Assembly (NCBI GenBank): GCA_031763025.1 | Contig: JASSKH010000002.1 | Span: 13,199,468-13,263,467 of the forward strand | Length of the DNA: 64,000 nt | Source of the DNA: Macrocystis pyrifera | Lineage: Eukaryota; Sar; Phaeophyceae; Laminariales; Laminariaceae | Direction: 5' to 3' | Shown here: one piece after another, positions 11,479-24,100 of the stretch | How the letters are laid out: each line of letters begins with the position of its first letter | Position numbering within the stretch: position 1 is the stretch's first letter | Made by a program: the position numbers and the translations under genes | Notes under the pieces: model-generated | The model's input: the letters and a program-made list of their open reading frames with translations, nothing else | Database searches by the model: none | Told to the model about the DNA's origin: nothing

Positions 11479-14400
11479 GATTAGGCGGGTGGAACGCTTG
11501 AAATGGGGCGGGAAAAGGTTTGGTGGAAGATGGAGAGGGTGGGTGGATCCAGGCTTGGATCAGGGTAGGCGGCTACAATACCAACGAACCGATCTAGGAG
11601 AGAAAAGGAGTGACGGTAAAGACGTACGATAGGAGGTGTTGAGGTTGTGCGTGCCACGATTTTGGTGCCCGTCGAAGGATATTTTTATAGTTGAGGGCAT
11701 CTAACTAGCGCCAGGCGCCTCGCGTTTGATCGCGCCCGGGTCACTCAAGTGATATCAGTTGAACAGAATTGAACAGAACTCCGTCTGAAATGCCCAATGT
11801 TCGTAATGATAACAGAGCGTGACGCTTACTGAGCGTGGGCAGTGCAAGACCTTTCGTTGGGATACTAATAAGAGTACCCGTAAAGAAAATGTGCAGGTCG
11901 AGTCGGGAAAAAAAAATGCAGCATGCCGGCACTATTTAGTAGCTGCACAGAATATCGGGCGATTCCCTGAACGGTGGGCAGCTTGTCGTTCCGTGGCAAA
12001 ACAGACAGTAACCGGTGCATTTCGGGGCGTCGCGAGGTCCGACACGATGTGAGATACGTAGGGTATATAAGAGGTAGCACAAGTGGGAAACCAAAAATAA
12101 ATAAATAGACCCCGGTACGTAAAAATGTGGAAAAGGGTATCATTTGGCTCCTGTGGGGAGGTCCAATACTCTAATCCGCCGCGAAAAATTGTATATTATT
12201 TTGTTTAATTTGGCCAGCATTTAGTTCATCTCTTTGGAACTGGTCACTGCCCGGGCCACAGTTATTATGTTCCATATGTGAGCAGCAGGCAGCTGCTGTA
12301 TTTGTGAGAAGCTGGACAAACAAGGGATAAACAGATGATATGTTACTCGTTTGTGTAACCTTTGTAGTGTTACAGTTCTAGGCAGCCTGTACCCTGCATA
12401 TTTGTAAAAGCGGGTGGGGATGGGATGCGCTGGAAAATAACACTTGTAACAAACTTGAACAGTGTCTGCCCTGCTTTGGCTAAAAAGTGGGGAAAAAAAA
12501 AAAGAGAAAACAAAAACAAAAGTCGAAAGCGAAACGGGAAAGGGAGGGAAAACAAACACGACCAAACAGAATATTCGGACCAGATGAGGTATCGTACATT
12601 CTGTTAATGTAGTACAGCTGGGGGGGGGTAGACGTAAACAGCAGTAGTCAGACAAGGTTGGGCGCCATAAAGCCTCGTTGTATCGTTAACGCTGAAGATC
12701 GTGCACGTAGGCAGCTTATACCTTATTTCTGGCGTAAAACTGAGAAATTTAGATGCACACAGGCAGCCGTGGGACAAGGTTCAGCATCATAAAGCTGTGT
12801 TATGTCGTTGACGCTGGGAAACGTGCACGTAAAGAGCAGCAGTAAAATAAAATAAAACAAAAAAAATGGAAATAATGGCCGTTATTTGTATCCTACAGGC
12901 TGTGGGGGTGGGGCAAAAAAGGTAGCAGAAATCTGGTCAATTTCGGCAACATGCGCCCTGTTTATATAATAAAGGCTCCGCAGGAGGTGCATCATGCCGC
13001 TTGTTCTGTACCTCGTAGGGTAGAAGCAGCGTAACGATGGGCCAATCTGAAGAGGGGTGCAGATATGTATGCTGGTCCCAAACGAGGTACGTATAACCAC
13101 GTGAGATTCGCCTACAGATATATCCCTAAAGAGCTACGTGCAACCATATAAGATTCGTCTGCGAGTATATGCGTTCCTATACGATGGATGTGCGACTCCA
13201 TCACATCGAGACGGGGGGACCTACCCAATTGTGTATCGTTTGGCTACCTAAATATATGGCAGGGAACGAGGGGGGGGTTCACGGGAATTTTCGCTACTAC
13301 ATACGTAATATTATTACTACGTACCACGGCACCACTATTCACTATTTGTACCTCGCTCGTATACCAGTCTCTGTAGGCCAGTATATGGTTTGAAATCCGG
13401 TATCCAAAGGGCATGAAAAAAAATAATAATAAATATATACACATGATTCTTCTCGCTATCAGGGGGGCGCAAGTGAGGTCAGTCAATACGTACACCATTG
13501 CTCGTGTCAGGTAAAAATAAATAAATAATAATAATGGCCTCTCAAGAACTCGCAGGCGAATATTCCATGCGATGGATACAAGCGGATACAATTCGCAATT
13601 ATGGTCAAGCCGTTTGTACGCTGCATACAGATGCGTATACTAACGATGGCGTAGTAGGTCACACCACCGGCATACATATCACGTGCCAAAGAATAAGGTG
13701 TCGGTACGTACTGCTGCGTGGTTGTCCTATCAGTACGATAGCAGCTTCTTTGTAGTCGTGGTAAGGGTCAAATCCCATACAACATGGGTATAAACCGGAA
13801 GATGCAGACAAAATGTCTGCGGGCAAGAATGTGTGCCAGTAGTTCCACATACAGTAGTACTTACTACGTGCATTTCCTGTGAAAGGGCGGGCATATCGAG
13901 GCGGAGGGGTACAAAGGAAAACGCTGCTTGGTTTGTGCGATGAGCACGAGGTCATTTGGGGGGTCTCCAGGTGCATTCAACCACGTGGAATCGTATCGTG
14001 GAGGTCATCGACCTCGTCATTCCACGGCGGAGACGGGGTATAAGGGGCGGAAAAACAAACCTCGATCATCATACTGCTAATAGCACCAGTACTTATATAT
14101 CAAGTACTTACTAAGAAAGAACAACAGAGCTTGTTGTACGTACTTGCACGTGCGATTTGACGGTGCCTACTAAGAGGGGAGAAGCGTCAACTCACCTATA
14201 CTGGGAGGGGGGAGAAGCATCTACTTATGCCACTAGGCAGCTTGTCACGCTCTACACTATAAAGGCACTCAGTAACGCAGGTTCGTAAAATAAAAAGAAG
14301 AAAAAACAAAAGAAAAGAGAGAGCAAGAAGAACGAAAGAAACGAGAAACAGGGAACATATAAACAAAAATAAGTAAATAAAAAGTTGACTTCAAAACCAG

Positions 14401-14518
14401 ATGCCTCCCGGATAGGGATGGCTCACATGATCGTGAGAAGGTCTAGAAGAAGCGCTGCAGTCCCAAGCTTGGCCAGAACATTCGTTGAATGCGACGACGT
14501 CAGATGTGATGCTCTGAC
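11479..14518. other. Non-coding stretch upstream of gag
   Basis: Three kilobases with no recognisable gene. It could be the 5' leader of the gypsy element if the 440-bp repeats are its LTRs, though 3 kb would be long. It contains a diverged tandem pair at about 12645-12720 and 12775-12845, sharing CAAGGTT...CATAAAGC...CGTGCACGTA. It is A-rich near 12490-12545 and 14285-14385. Confidence 0.45.
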
Positions 14519-14961
14519 GGCAGCTGGAAAAGCAGTGCTTCGCTTCTTCTGATTTAGATCTTCTTATTGATGGCGAGAGCTGAGGAGGTGCTCTGGTAGA
14601 GAAGTGAGAGGTAGGGGGGGCGGGACTCTACGCCCAGATATACTCGTCCCACCCCACGCCACAAGCTCTCCCAAATTCCTCTTATCTGATGTACGCCTAC
14701 AGAACTTTCCTATGGCTACCGGTCGTTCTTCTGCTAATATAAGAACTTCTCCCTTCGTGGTCCTATCTGCGTTAAGGAATATTACTCTCGTCTAGGGGGT
14801 TATCCGCCCTAGGGAACATTCCTAAAAGAACATTACTCTCGACTAACGGAATATCCGCCGGGTTAATCCATTCTTTGGATTATTCTCGTATTCGTGAGAC
14901 TATAAGACTGCAACGTATCATATATATATCTATAGCCCATGAGTACTCTACTCATATCACA
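14519..14961 (-). repeat. LTR-like 440-bp repeat, right copy
   Basis: Near-identical direct partner of 816-1256. On the minus strand it starts TGTGATATGAG and ends at CCAGCTGCC, followed by GTCAGAGCATC. That resembles only weakly a methionine-tRNA primer site (TGCCGTCAGAGC against TGGTATCAGAGC), so the match is not proof. No 5-bp target duplication shared by the outer flanks was found. Confidence 0.55.
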
Positions 14962-15087
14962 TCACCTTATATAGGCCGATATATCCAGTCATAGCGGACG
15001 TATATATCATATACCAAATATCATATCACATTTTAGTCAAATCGTGCTGAAAGCCCCTATATATAACGATGTAATACGATATGATAT

Positions 15088-16235
15088 ACAAGGCGCTTCG
15101 CTCCGCGGGCGGCCTACGCCGCCCGCTACGCTCGCTCAGGAAGGAAACATCAAATTATACGAAGCGGACAGAGGTCCATGATTGAATATTGTTTTTTTTT
15201 ATGGCCCCTGTAGTTAGCTGCGAACTGGCGACTTGATAATGCCAAGAGTCCCGCCGCCATGCTTCAGGAGAAAACAGCTCGGACGCCACATATGCTTCGC
15301 GTCGCGGGCGGTTTTCCGCTACGCTCGCTCACACGTCGTACATACATACGTACATACCCCAGGTAGGGTGCTTATTTTCTTCTTTCGATATGCTCTGTGT
15401 CTGTGGACTCGTATGTACGAAAGATAAAGCACAGAACGGCACAGCAACACAGCAAAAACAACGAAATTGAAACCGAAAAATTCGAAATGAAAAAATCCCC
15501 GTCCCCTTTCGTGTAATAATTTACTACCTGAGTGGAACACCTTACACCACCAGTAAAAAAAAAAAATGAAGAAAAGAAACAATCTTACAGCAGAGCTTCT
15601 ATCTCAGTCTCATACGCCGCCCGCCCCTCTCGCGACCATCTCGCAATCGATTCAGTCCGGGTAAAGCTTCCCTCCCTCTCTTCCACAGTGAGCCCCGTCG
15701 CCCGCCTCGCGTGAAGCCCGGTGCTCACCGTGGACCTCGACGCAAGCTCGACAATGTTGGTGCTCATTCGGGGTACCTCCCTCTTGTGACTCTCAGTCTG
15801 ATCGCGAAAATAAGCACCGCTTGAATATTATCTTACAATCCCGAACGAACCTTAAATACTCGTACGTACTCTATCCAAAATCGTAAATGGAGGCCAGACA
15901 GAGCCTATTGATGCATCCCTCGTGTCTCGAGGCACACGCGACGCCTAGGCACGAAAGCGGCGATCGCGCTCCTTGCAACTCCCCCTTTACTCGCCTGCAT
16001 CCGCTGACACCCGCGACGGTGCCGGGTTCGCCCGCGCAACCGTGCTCGGAGTACACGCACGCACACGAAACGAAAGAAGAAAAAAGGAAAGAAGGACTCA
16101 AAGTACGACGCGAAATAAATGGAGAAAACAAAGACTCGCTGGAACGGTCCGGCAAGTAATAAACGGAGGCGATTCCCAAGTGGGAGCTCTGAGGATGTAC
16201 CAACCGAGCACTCTCAGAGGTTGAGATATCTATAA
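15088..16235. repeat. 1.15-kb tandem duplication, unit 1
   Basis: It begins with a GC-rich hairpin (arms GCGGGCGGC at 15105-15113 and its complement at 15118-15126, loop CTAC) and ends with the word GAGGTTGAGATATCTATAAG. The same order of sequence is repeated in unit 2. A 60-codon minus frame at 15585-15767 is kept in both units, but its differences are mainly amino-acid-changing, so it is probably not a gene. Confidence 0.85.
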
Positions 16236-16243
16236 GTATATCT

Positions 16244-17396
16244 ACAAGGCTATTCGCTCCGCGGGCGGCCTACGCCGCCCGCTACGCTCGCTCAGGAAGG
16301 AAACATCAAATTATGCGAAGCGAACAGAGGTCCATGAGTATTGTTTTTTTCATGGCCCCTGTAGTTAGCTGCAAACTGGCGACTTGATAATGCCAAGAGT
16401 CCCGCCGCCATGCTTCAGGAGAAAACAGCTCGGACGCCACATATGCTTCGTGTCGCGGGCGGTTTTCCGCTACGCTCGCTCGCACGTCGTACATACGTAC
16501 ATACCCCAGGTAGGGTACTAATTTTCTTCTTTCGATATGCTCTGTGTCTGTGTACTCGTCGTATGTACGAAAGATAAAGCACAGAACGGCACAGCAACAC
16601 AGCAAACACAATGAAAATGAAACCGAAAAATTCTAAAAGAAAAAAATCCCCGTCCCCTTTCGTGTAATAATTTACTACCTGAGTGGAACACCTTACACCA
16701 CCAGTAAAAAAAAAGAAAAAAATGAAAAAAAGAAAAAATCTTACAGCAGAACTTCTCTCTCAGCCTCGTACGCCGCCCGCCCCTCTCGCGACCATGTCGC
16801 CACCGATTCAGTCCGGGTAAAGCTTCGCTCCCTCTCTTCCACAGTGAGCCCCGTCGCCCGCCTCGCGTGAAGCCCGGTTCTCACGGTGAACCTCGACGTA
16901 AGCTCGACAATGTTGGTGCTCATTCGGGGTACCTCCCTCTTGTGACTCTCAGCCCGGTCGCAAAAATAAGCACCGCTTGAATATTATCTTACAATCCCGA
17001 ACGAACCTTAAATACCCGTACGTACTCTATCCAAAATCACAAATGGAGGCCAGACAGAGCCTATTGATGCATCCCTCGTGTCTCGAGGCACACGCGACGC
17101 CTAGGCACGAAAGCAGCGACCGCGCTCCTTGCAACTCCCCCTCTACTCGCCAGCATCCGCTGACACCCGCGACGGTGCCGAGTTCGCCCGCGCAACCGTG
17201 CTCGGAGTACACGCACGCACACGAAACGAAAGAAGAAAAAAGGAAAGAAGGACTGAAAGTACTACGAGAAATGGAGAGAACAAAGACTCGCTGGAACGCT
17301 CCGGCAAGTAATAAACGGAGGCGATTCCCAAGTGGGAGCTCTGAGAGGCCAGGGATGTACCAACCGAGCACGCTCAGAGGTTGAGATATCTATAAG
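16244..17396. repeat. 1.15-kb tandem duplication, unit 2
   Basis: Collinear with unit 1, with scattered substitutions and small indels. It carries the same GC-rich hairpin near 16261-16282 and the same ending. A diverged third copy of the middle section lies far away at 46565-47075, so the unit derives from a dispersed family and not only a local duplication. Confidence 0.85.
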
Positions 17397-18590
17397 TTGT
17401 TCTATATCGCACGTTCCGGTGAAAAAAAACATGACTAAGTACTATGGAAATATCATATCGTATAGGGGGTATATATAAGGTAGCCCTATACTGATTGTTA
17501 TTGCCCTCGATAAAATGCATTCGAGCGCTGTTCTCAGTTTGCTTGTCTCTTTTTTTGTGAAGTCGCAGGTGGAGTTGTTGATGAGAGTGACGGGAGAGGC
17601 CAGTCGGGATCAGCACAGACGGAACCCCAGAGTGCTGTGTCTGGCTCAGGCAGAGCGTCTACTTGTTGACTATCGGTACCACTTATTATATAGTACTCGG
17701 CGGGGACATATATCCAGCAGCAGCACACGAAGACGGCACGAGCACCCGTACCAGTACCACAGCAATGGGATCGATATCATTGAGATGTAATTGGGGCTGC
17801 AGGGCTGAATACAAGACTGTTGGCCAATGAAAAACGCAACATGAACGGGGAGAGATCTCCAACAATCATTCAGAAAGCTGACGACGCTCTCTTGGCCAAA
17901 GCAAAACATGTCGGTTGTTTATTACAACACAAGTAAACCACATATTGACAAGACCTTAGAAATCTCTGTACCGCGAAATAGTTGTTGGCGAAATGAGAAC
18001 TGATCTGAGGTGGATGCATGCTCTGGGGGGCAAGAGCTTGCCGCCGGCGTCCTACGGAATCCTCCCAAACCTGCAAAAAGCCCATATTTTGTTGTGTGAT
18101 GTTACACATTCGACAGATTGGCGTCTTTTCAACAGCCCGGCTATTATTTTTGCGAGTACCGAAACAATACGACGAGAGGATAGCAAAATACAAATAAAGG
18201 CGATTTCAAAAATTTATAAAATAAAGGCGAAAAGTAGAAAGTAATCAACTACGCGTAACTGCTCTGTGCTGTTGTTGTAAAATACCTACGATAATAGTAT
18301 TCAATCTTGGGTCATTCTTTTTGCGAGTACCGAAACATTCATACGACGAGGATCGCAAAATACAAATAAAGGCGAAAAGTAGAAAGTAATCAACAAACTA
18401 CTATGTTGTTGTAACAGACCGACGATAGTTCGTCTGCATTTTTTTAGTAGTAGTATGCTATTTTTCAACAGTACTCTTCAGGTCCTGGAGTATTAGCGCA
18501 GAACGAAAATTGAATATGGTGTTTTCGTCGGTACACTTATTATCCAAAAATGATGTCTCTCCGGCATGTGCTTTATCAATTTTATAATTT
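17397..18590. other. No gene; fragment of the 26-kb repeat family
   Basis: At about 17995-18080 there is a copy of the GGTGGATGCATGCTCT...CAAGAGCTTGCC repeat that occurs three times at 26.1-27.0 kb. A short duplication around CGAGTACCGAAACA...ACAAATAAAGGCGAAAAGTAG occurs at 18150-18240, 18320-18390 and again near 19000-19055. Nothing else was recognised. Confidence 0.55.
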
Positions 18591-18830
18591 TTGAAATACG
18601 TCAGCTGTGAGTTCGACTGATTAAATAGTTGATACTCAACTTTGAAAGCTGCGTAATACGCCTCGTCTATATTCCATTTTTACCTAATTTTACAAGTATT
18701 GTGATAAACCGAGAGCGCGTATTCTATATGTGATTCCTTGTCAAAGATATAGGCCAGCGGCTTCCCTGGATGCTGCCCGGGTCAACAGGACAATTTTAAA
18801 TAATCATTCTGCGCACTGATACTATATAAC
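18590..18830 (+). repeat. Dispersed repeat, inverted partner of 28030-28285
   Basis: This segment reads, in reverse complement, as 28030-28285. It includes the conserved palindrome-bearing motif (GTCAGCTGTGAGTTCGAC at about 18600), the word TGCGTAATACGCCTCGTCTA, and a far end at CTGCGCACTGATACTATATA. The first 90 bp also match 28800-28890 and 38168-38260 in direct orientation. Non-coding. Confidence 0.8.
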
Positions 18831-19107
18831 CCTTTATCAATTTCTAAAAAGTATAGATCATCTCGGAAAACGATCAAATGGGTGTCGATGTGCAATAATT
18901 TGCAAGTACGTACGTGGTATGCTGTACCAATCTCTCGTATACGATGGATGAGCGCTGTACTCTGGCAGGTTATTCATTGTATTATTATACCTGGTATGCG
19001 AGTACGGAAACATACGATGACGATCGCAAACAAATAAAGGCGAAAAGTAGAAAGTAATCCACTGCTGCCGGCGGCGTCCTACGGTATCCCCCCAAACCTG
19101 AAGAAAA

Positions 19108-19290
19108 GCCCTTTGCACTTTGCTTTCGAAGTTGTATTATATTAATGCGCGACCCCCCGCCCGGAAAGGGGGGTTGGAGAAGGGGTGACCCCCCCGGGGC
19201 TGCCCCAACGGCAACCCCGCGCTAACATCCGCATACTCGAATCAACTCCCAACCCAACTGGCGACACAGAACTCTCGACGCCAGCCTCCA
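19108..19290 (+). repeat. Direct repeat pair with 20001-20186, first copy
   Basis: It shares TTTGCACTTTGCTTTCGAAG, a GC-rich segment with runs of C and G (GACCCCCCGCCCGG...), and CAACTGGCGACACAGAACTC with the second copy at 20001-20186. Within the first copy the last 45 bp (CCAACTGGCGACACAGAACT) are duplicated once more up to 19325. Non-coding. Confidence 0.85.
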
Positions 19291-19799
19291 ACCCAACTGG
19301 CGACACAGAACTCTCGACGCCAGCCTACCAAGCCGCTATCAGAAAAGCCGTTTCTGACAAATAACTCGAGAAACCACACCAAGTACAAGATAACCTCACA
19401 CGTGAGAAAATCGACACGCACTTGTACCAGGCATGCACAAATAACACAAGTACATTTAAACTCACGATGCACTTCAATGTTGATGTACGGATAACCCCCT
19501 TCTCCGATACATTCAGATTACGCGCAAAATCCGAGCCGATGCAACACCACGTCAACGCCACGTTTACTTTTATCAACTATAATAGTATGATATAAAGAAA
19601 CCCCACTTGCATCGAACAATCCCAAACGCCAAAGAAGGCGGCTAGCCCACGCCGCCACTCGCGCAATCTACGACACCCGGTCGCACCATCAGCGAAATTA
19701 CCGGGTACGTATAACATACAGCAACAAACGCAAACGTTACTGCGACTATTGAACTCCCCCCCACTGACTCCCCTCAAAAGCACGGGCGGGTGGGTGGGA

Positions 19800-20186
19800 A
19801 CTCAAACTAGTCTCACACCTTGGACCTGTAACTCTGCCTCCGCATCACTGCGCTGATACGTGTAGGTTGCGGCTACGTACCAGACAAGGTGTGTTTACCA
19901 AGGGCTACGATTCATGCTACCATGAATCACCGCAGTCATCTGATTGGCTTGAACTTCTTAGGTACGTACAAAACTCACATTCTCTCATTCTTCCGAGAAT
20001 GTTCTGCTTTGCACTTTGCTTTCGAAGTTGTATTATATTAATGCGCAACCCCCCGCCCGGAAAGGGGGGTTGGAGAAGGGGTGACCCCCCCGGGGCTGCC
20101 CCAACGGCAACCCCGCGCTAACATCCGTATACTCGAGTCAACTCCCAACCCAACTGGCGACACAGAACTCTCGACGCCAGCCTCCA
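19800..20186 (+). repeat. Dispersed repeats, partners at 25685 and 19108
   Basis: 19800-20008 is nearly identical to 25685-25888, including the hairpin GATTCATG-CTAC-CATGAATC and the inverted words CATTCTC/GAGAATG. It is followed by the second copy of the 19108-19290 repeat. Two unrelated repeat families are therefore joined here. Non-coding. Confidence 0.85.
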
Positions 20187-20292
20187 TCACACATGGGAGT
20201 TGACCCTATTTACTGATGTATTCTTACGACCCCTTCCCCGTCCCACTTGCAATCTCGTAGGGAACGCATGTGATAACACACTTCACCATTAT

Positions 20293-20640
20293 TTACTTCT
20301 GCCTATTCACCCCTAAGAGTGAATTAACTCGCCCCCATTCAGTGCCCTGGCCCGGCTGGATCCCACCGCTCATCCCTTCGTGGGCCATAACGTCCGCTAC
20401 CCAACTGGCATCCTCTCCGTGACTGCGAACATACGCCTTGTACGCATCGGACGCCCATCGGCCCTCACGCTCCAACACCTTAGGTGGATCAACCCGCTCC
20501 CGCCCAGGTCCGGCGGGATCCCATTGTCACGACCCTCCTAGGCCACTCCGTTTGCTATCCAGATGGCGTCCCGCCCCGTGGCGAAACACGTCCATCAACC
20601 GCCGGGCTGCAACCCCTCTGGTACCGCTCCCCCTTTCGAC
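20293..20640 (-). pseudogene. Tyrosine recombinase remnant (DIRS/Crypton-like)
   Basis: On the minus strand 20293-20520 reads VLEREGRWASDAYKAYVR, then SHGEDASWVADVM. GRW-SDAY-YVR is the C-terminal hallmark of tyrosine recombinases of DIRS and Crypton type, where the final Tyr is the nucleophile. Upstream in the same frame, after a TGA at 20527-20529, a decayed FRHGAGRHLDSKRSG resembles the usual H/FRRGGATHL box with its Arg. The rest of a catalytic domain is not readable, so this is a fragment. A host-gene origin is unlikely given the surroundings. Confidence 0.5.
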
Positions 20641-21129
20641 GAGTTCGTTGCGCCTCCAATCCTCGGGAGTGCCGAGCGTACTCGTGCGCACACTCCCGCC
20701 AACGCAACCACTCGTCGCTGGGTTATCGGCCGATGAAGCGGAGTCCGCATAGAGCATCCGCCGCTGCAGACGCAGCACGTAACGAGGGGTCCGGCGAGGA
20801 AAAACAAAGGTAGTAACAAGACATACACGCGAACGTGCGAAGGTGCGCAACGAACCCACACCCGAACACACGTAGAAACTGCCCCTTTCCCAAGCAGGTC
20901 ACCTTTCAACTCACGAAACCACACCTCAACGCGGGCTGCACTGCGCTGCAAGTTGAACGGTTTCGCGATTGAGGTCAACATCAGTCCGTCGCACACGGAC
21001 GGTATAAACAGCCCAACTCGCAGAACACAAGGGGAAAAAGTAACCAGGTGGAAAAAAAAAAGAAAAAAACCACCTGGGAAAAAAAATTGCCCAAGAATGC
21101 TCGCGGATCAGGACAGAAAATCACTGACT

Positions 21130-24100
21130 GACTGAAAAAAAAAAAACACACCTTCCCCGCCCATGGACGGGTGCCGCGCACACGCACTGCAACAGCACAC
21201 AAACCAACGTGTGGCTCATACTTCCCCAGATGAACGATACACGAAATAAGGGCGACGAAGTCAACAAGTTGCGACACTTGCTTCGCTGAAGCAGATGCAC
21301 ACACTGCAACAGGACACTGCCTCCCCCTGTGGACGGGTGTTAAGCACACGAAGAAACACCAAGATGCGACACATGCTTCGCTGAAGCAGACGCACACACT
21401 ACAACAGCACACCGTCCCACCCTCTAGGCGGCTGTTACGCATAAGAAGAAACAGGTACCCATGAAATCCGCGGCGGCGGAGATACGCGGTGTACCCATGG
21501 ACACCACGAAACGCGTTGCGAAGAATCCCCCCAGGTGACCGGCACACGGACATGCGCGAGGAAGCCGACTAGTTGCGACGCCTGCGCGGCGCTGAACCAG
21601 ATGCACACACTGCACACACTGCAACGGCACACAGTCCAACGTGTATCACATGCTTCCCCGGACGAACGGCAAACAAAACATGCACGAGGAAGCCGACGAA
21701 GTGCGGCATCTGCAAATATCTGACATGCAGCGCTGAAGCACACCCACACACTGCAACAGCACCCGGTCCAACCTGTGGCAAACGCTTCCGCGAATGAACG
21801 CCACATGAAACACGGACGAGGGCGCCAACAAACGCGACGCCTGCATCGCTGAAGCAGGCGCACACGCTGCGACAGCACACCGTCCCCCCTGTGGACGGGT
21901 GGTACGCAGACGAAGAAACGAGAACCGACGCAAATCGCTTTGGCGGCGATACGCGGTGTGCCCGCGGAGGTCACCAAACATATCGCAAAAAAACTTCCCC
22001 CGGATGAACAGCTAACGAAACATGCACGAGGAAGCCGACGAGTCGCGACACCTGTAGCGCTGGAGCAGATGCTCATTCTGCAACAGCACACAGTCCAACT
22101 TGTGCCACATACTTCCCCGGATGAACGACACGCGAAACATGGACGGGGGAGCCAAAGAGTTGCGACACCTGCTTCGCTGAAACAGACGTACGCACTACCA
22201 TAGCCCACGGTCCAACTTGTGGCACACGCTCCCCCGGATGAACGACAAACGCACACGAAACATGGACGCGTAGCGCAGGAGCAGACGCACATGCTGCATC
22301 AGCACACTGTCCAACTTGTGATACATGCTTCCACGGATGAACGGCACACGAAGCACGGACGGGGAGCCAAAGAGTGACACCTGCTTCGCTGGAACAGACG
22401 TACGCACTGCAATAGCACACGGTCCAACTTGTGGCACACGCTCCCCCGGATTCCCGGATGAACGGCGCACGAAACACGGACGGGGAGCCAAAGAGTGACA
22501 CCTGCTTCGCTGGAACAGACGTACGCACTGCAATAGCACACGGTCCAACTTGTGGCACACGCTCCCCCGGATTCCCGGATGAACGCGCACGAAACACGGA
22601 CGGGGAGCCAAAGAGTGACACCTGCTTCGCTGAAACAGACGTACGCACTGCAATAGCACACGGTCCAACTTGTGGCACACGCTCCCCCGGATAAACGGCA
22701 CACGAAACACGGACGGGGAGCCAAAGAGTGACACCTGCTTCGCTGAAACAGACGTACACACTGCAATAGCACACGGTCCAACTTGCGGCACACGCCTCCC
22801 CGAATGAACGGCACACGAAGCACGGACGGGGAGCCAAAGAGTGACACCTGCTTCGCTGGAACAGACGTACGCACTGCAATAGCACACGGTCCAACTTGTG
22901 GCACACGCTCCCCCGGATTCCCGGGTGAACGGCACACGAAACACGGACGGGGAGCCAAAGAGTGACACCTGCTTCGCTGAAACAGACGTACGCACTGCAA
23001 TAGCACACGGTCCAACTTGTGGCACGCGCTTCCCCGGATAAACGGCACACGAAACACGGACGGGGAGCCAAAGAGTGACACCTGCTTCGCTGAAACAGAC
23101 GTACGCACTGCAATAGCCCACGGTCCAACTTGCGGCACACGCCTCCCCGAATGAACGGCACACGAAACACGGACGGGGAGCCAAAGAGTGACACCTGCTT
23201 CGCTGAAACAGACGTACGCACTGCAATAGCACACGGTCCAACGTGTGGCACACGCTTCCCCGGATTCCCGGATGATCAGCACGCGAAACACGGACGGGGT
23301 GCCAAAGAGTGACACCTGCTTCGCTGAAACAGACGTACGCACTGCAATAGCACACGGTCCAACTTGTGGCGCACGCCTCCCCGGATGAACGGCACACGAA
23401 ACGGACGGGGAGGCAAAGAGTGACACCTGCTTCGCTGAAACAGACGTACGCACTGCAATAGCCCACGGTCCAACTTGTGGCACACGCTTCCCCAGATGAA
23501 CGGCACACGAAATACGGACGGGGAGCCAAAGAGTGACACCTGCTTCGCTGAAACAGACGTACGCACTGCAATAGCACACGGTCCAACCTGTGGCACACGC
23601 TTCCCCGGATTCCCGGATGAACGGCACACGAAACACGGACGGGGAGCCAAAGAGTGACACCTGCTTCGCTGAAACAGACGTACGCACTGCAATAGCACAC
23701 GGTCCAACTTGTGGCACGCGCTTCCCCGGATGAACGGCACACGAAACACGGACGGGGAGCCAAAGAGTGACACCTGCTTCGCTGAAACAGACGTACGCAC
23801 TGCAATAGCACACGGTCCAACTTGCAGCACACGCCTCCCCAAATGAACGGCACACGAAACACGGACGGGGAGCCAAAGAGTGACACCTGCTTCGCTGAAA
23901 CAGACGTACGCACTGCAATAGCACACGGTCCAACTTGTGGCACACGTTCCCCGGATGAACGACAAACGCACACGAAACATGGGCGCGTAGCGCTGAAGCA
24001 AATGCACATGCTGCATCATCACACTGTCCAACTTGTGACACATGCTTCCCCAGATGAACGGCACACGAAACATGGACGGGGAGCCAAAGAGAGTGACACC

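Noticed and set aside
1257..14518. LTRs directly bordering gag (11478) and pol (2891)
   Set aside because: Reading of about 1 kb on each side found no matching pair. Only the distant 440-bp repeats match each other.
15585..15767. 60-codon minus frame (MSTNIVELASR...) kept in both tandem units, second copy at 16741-16923
   Set aside because: Of the differences between the two copies, about nine change the amino acid and very few are silent. The third copy at 46.6 kb is frame-shifted. No sign of purifying selection.
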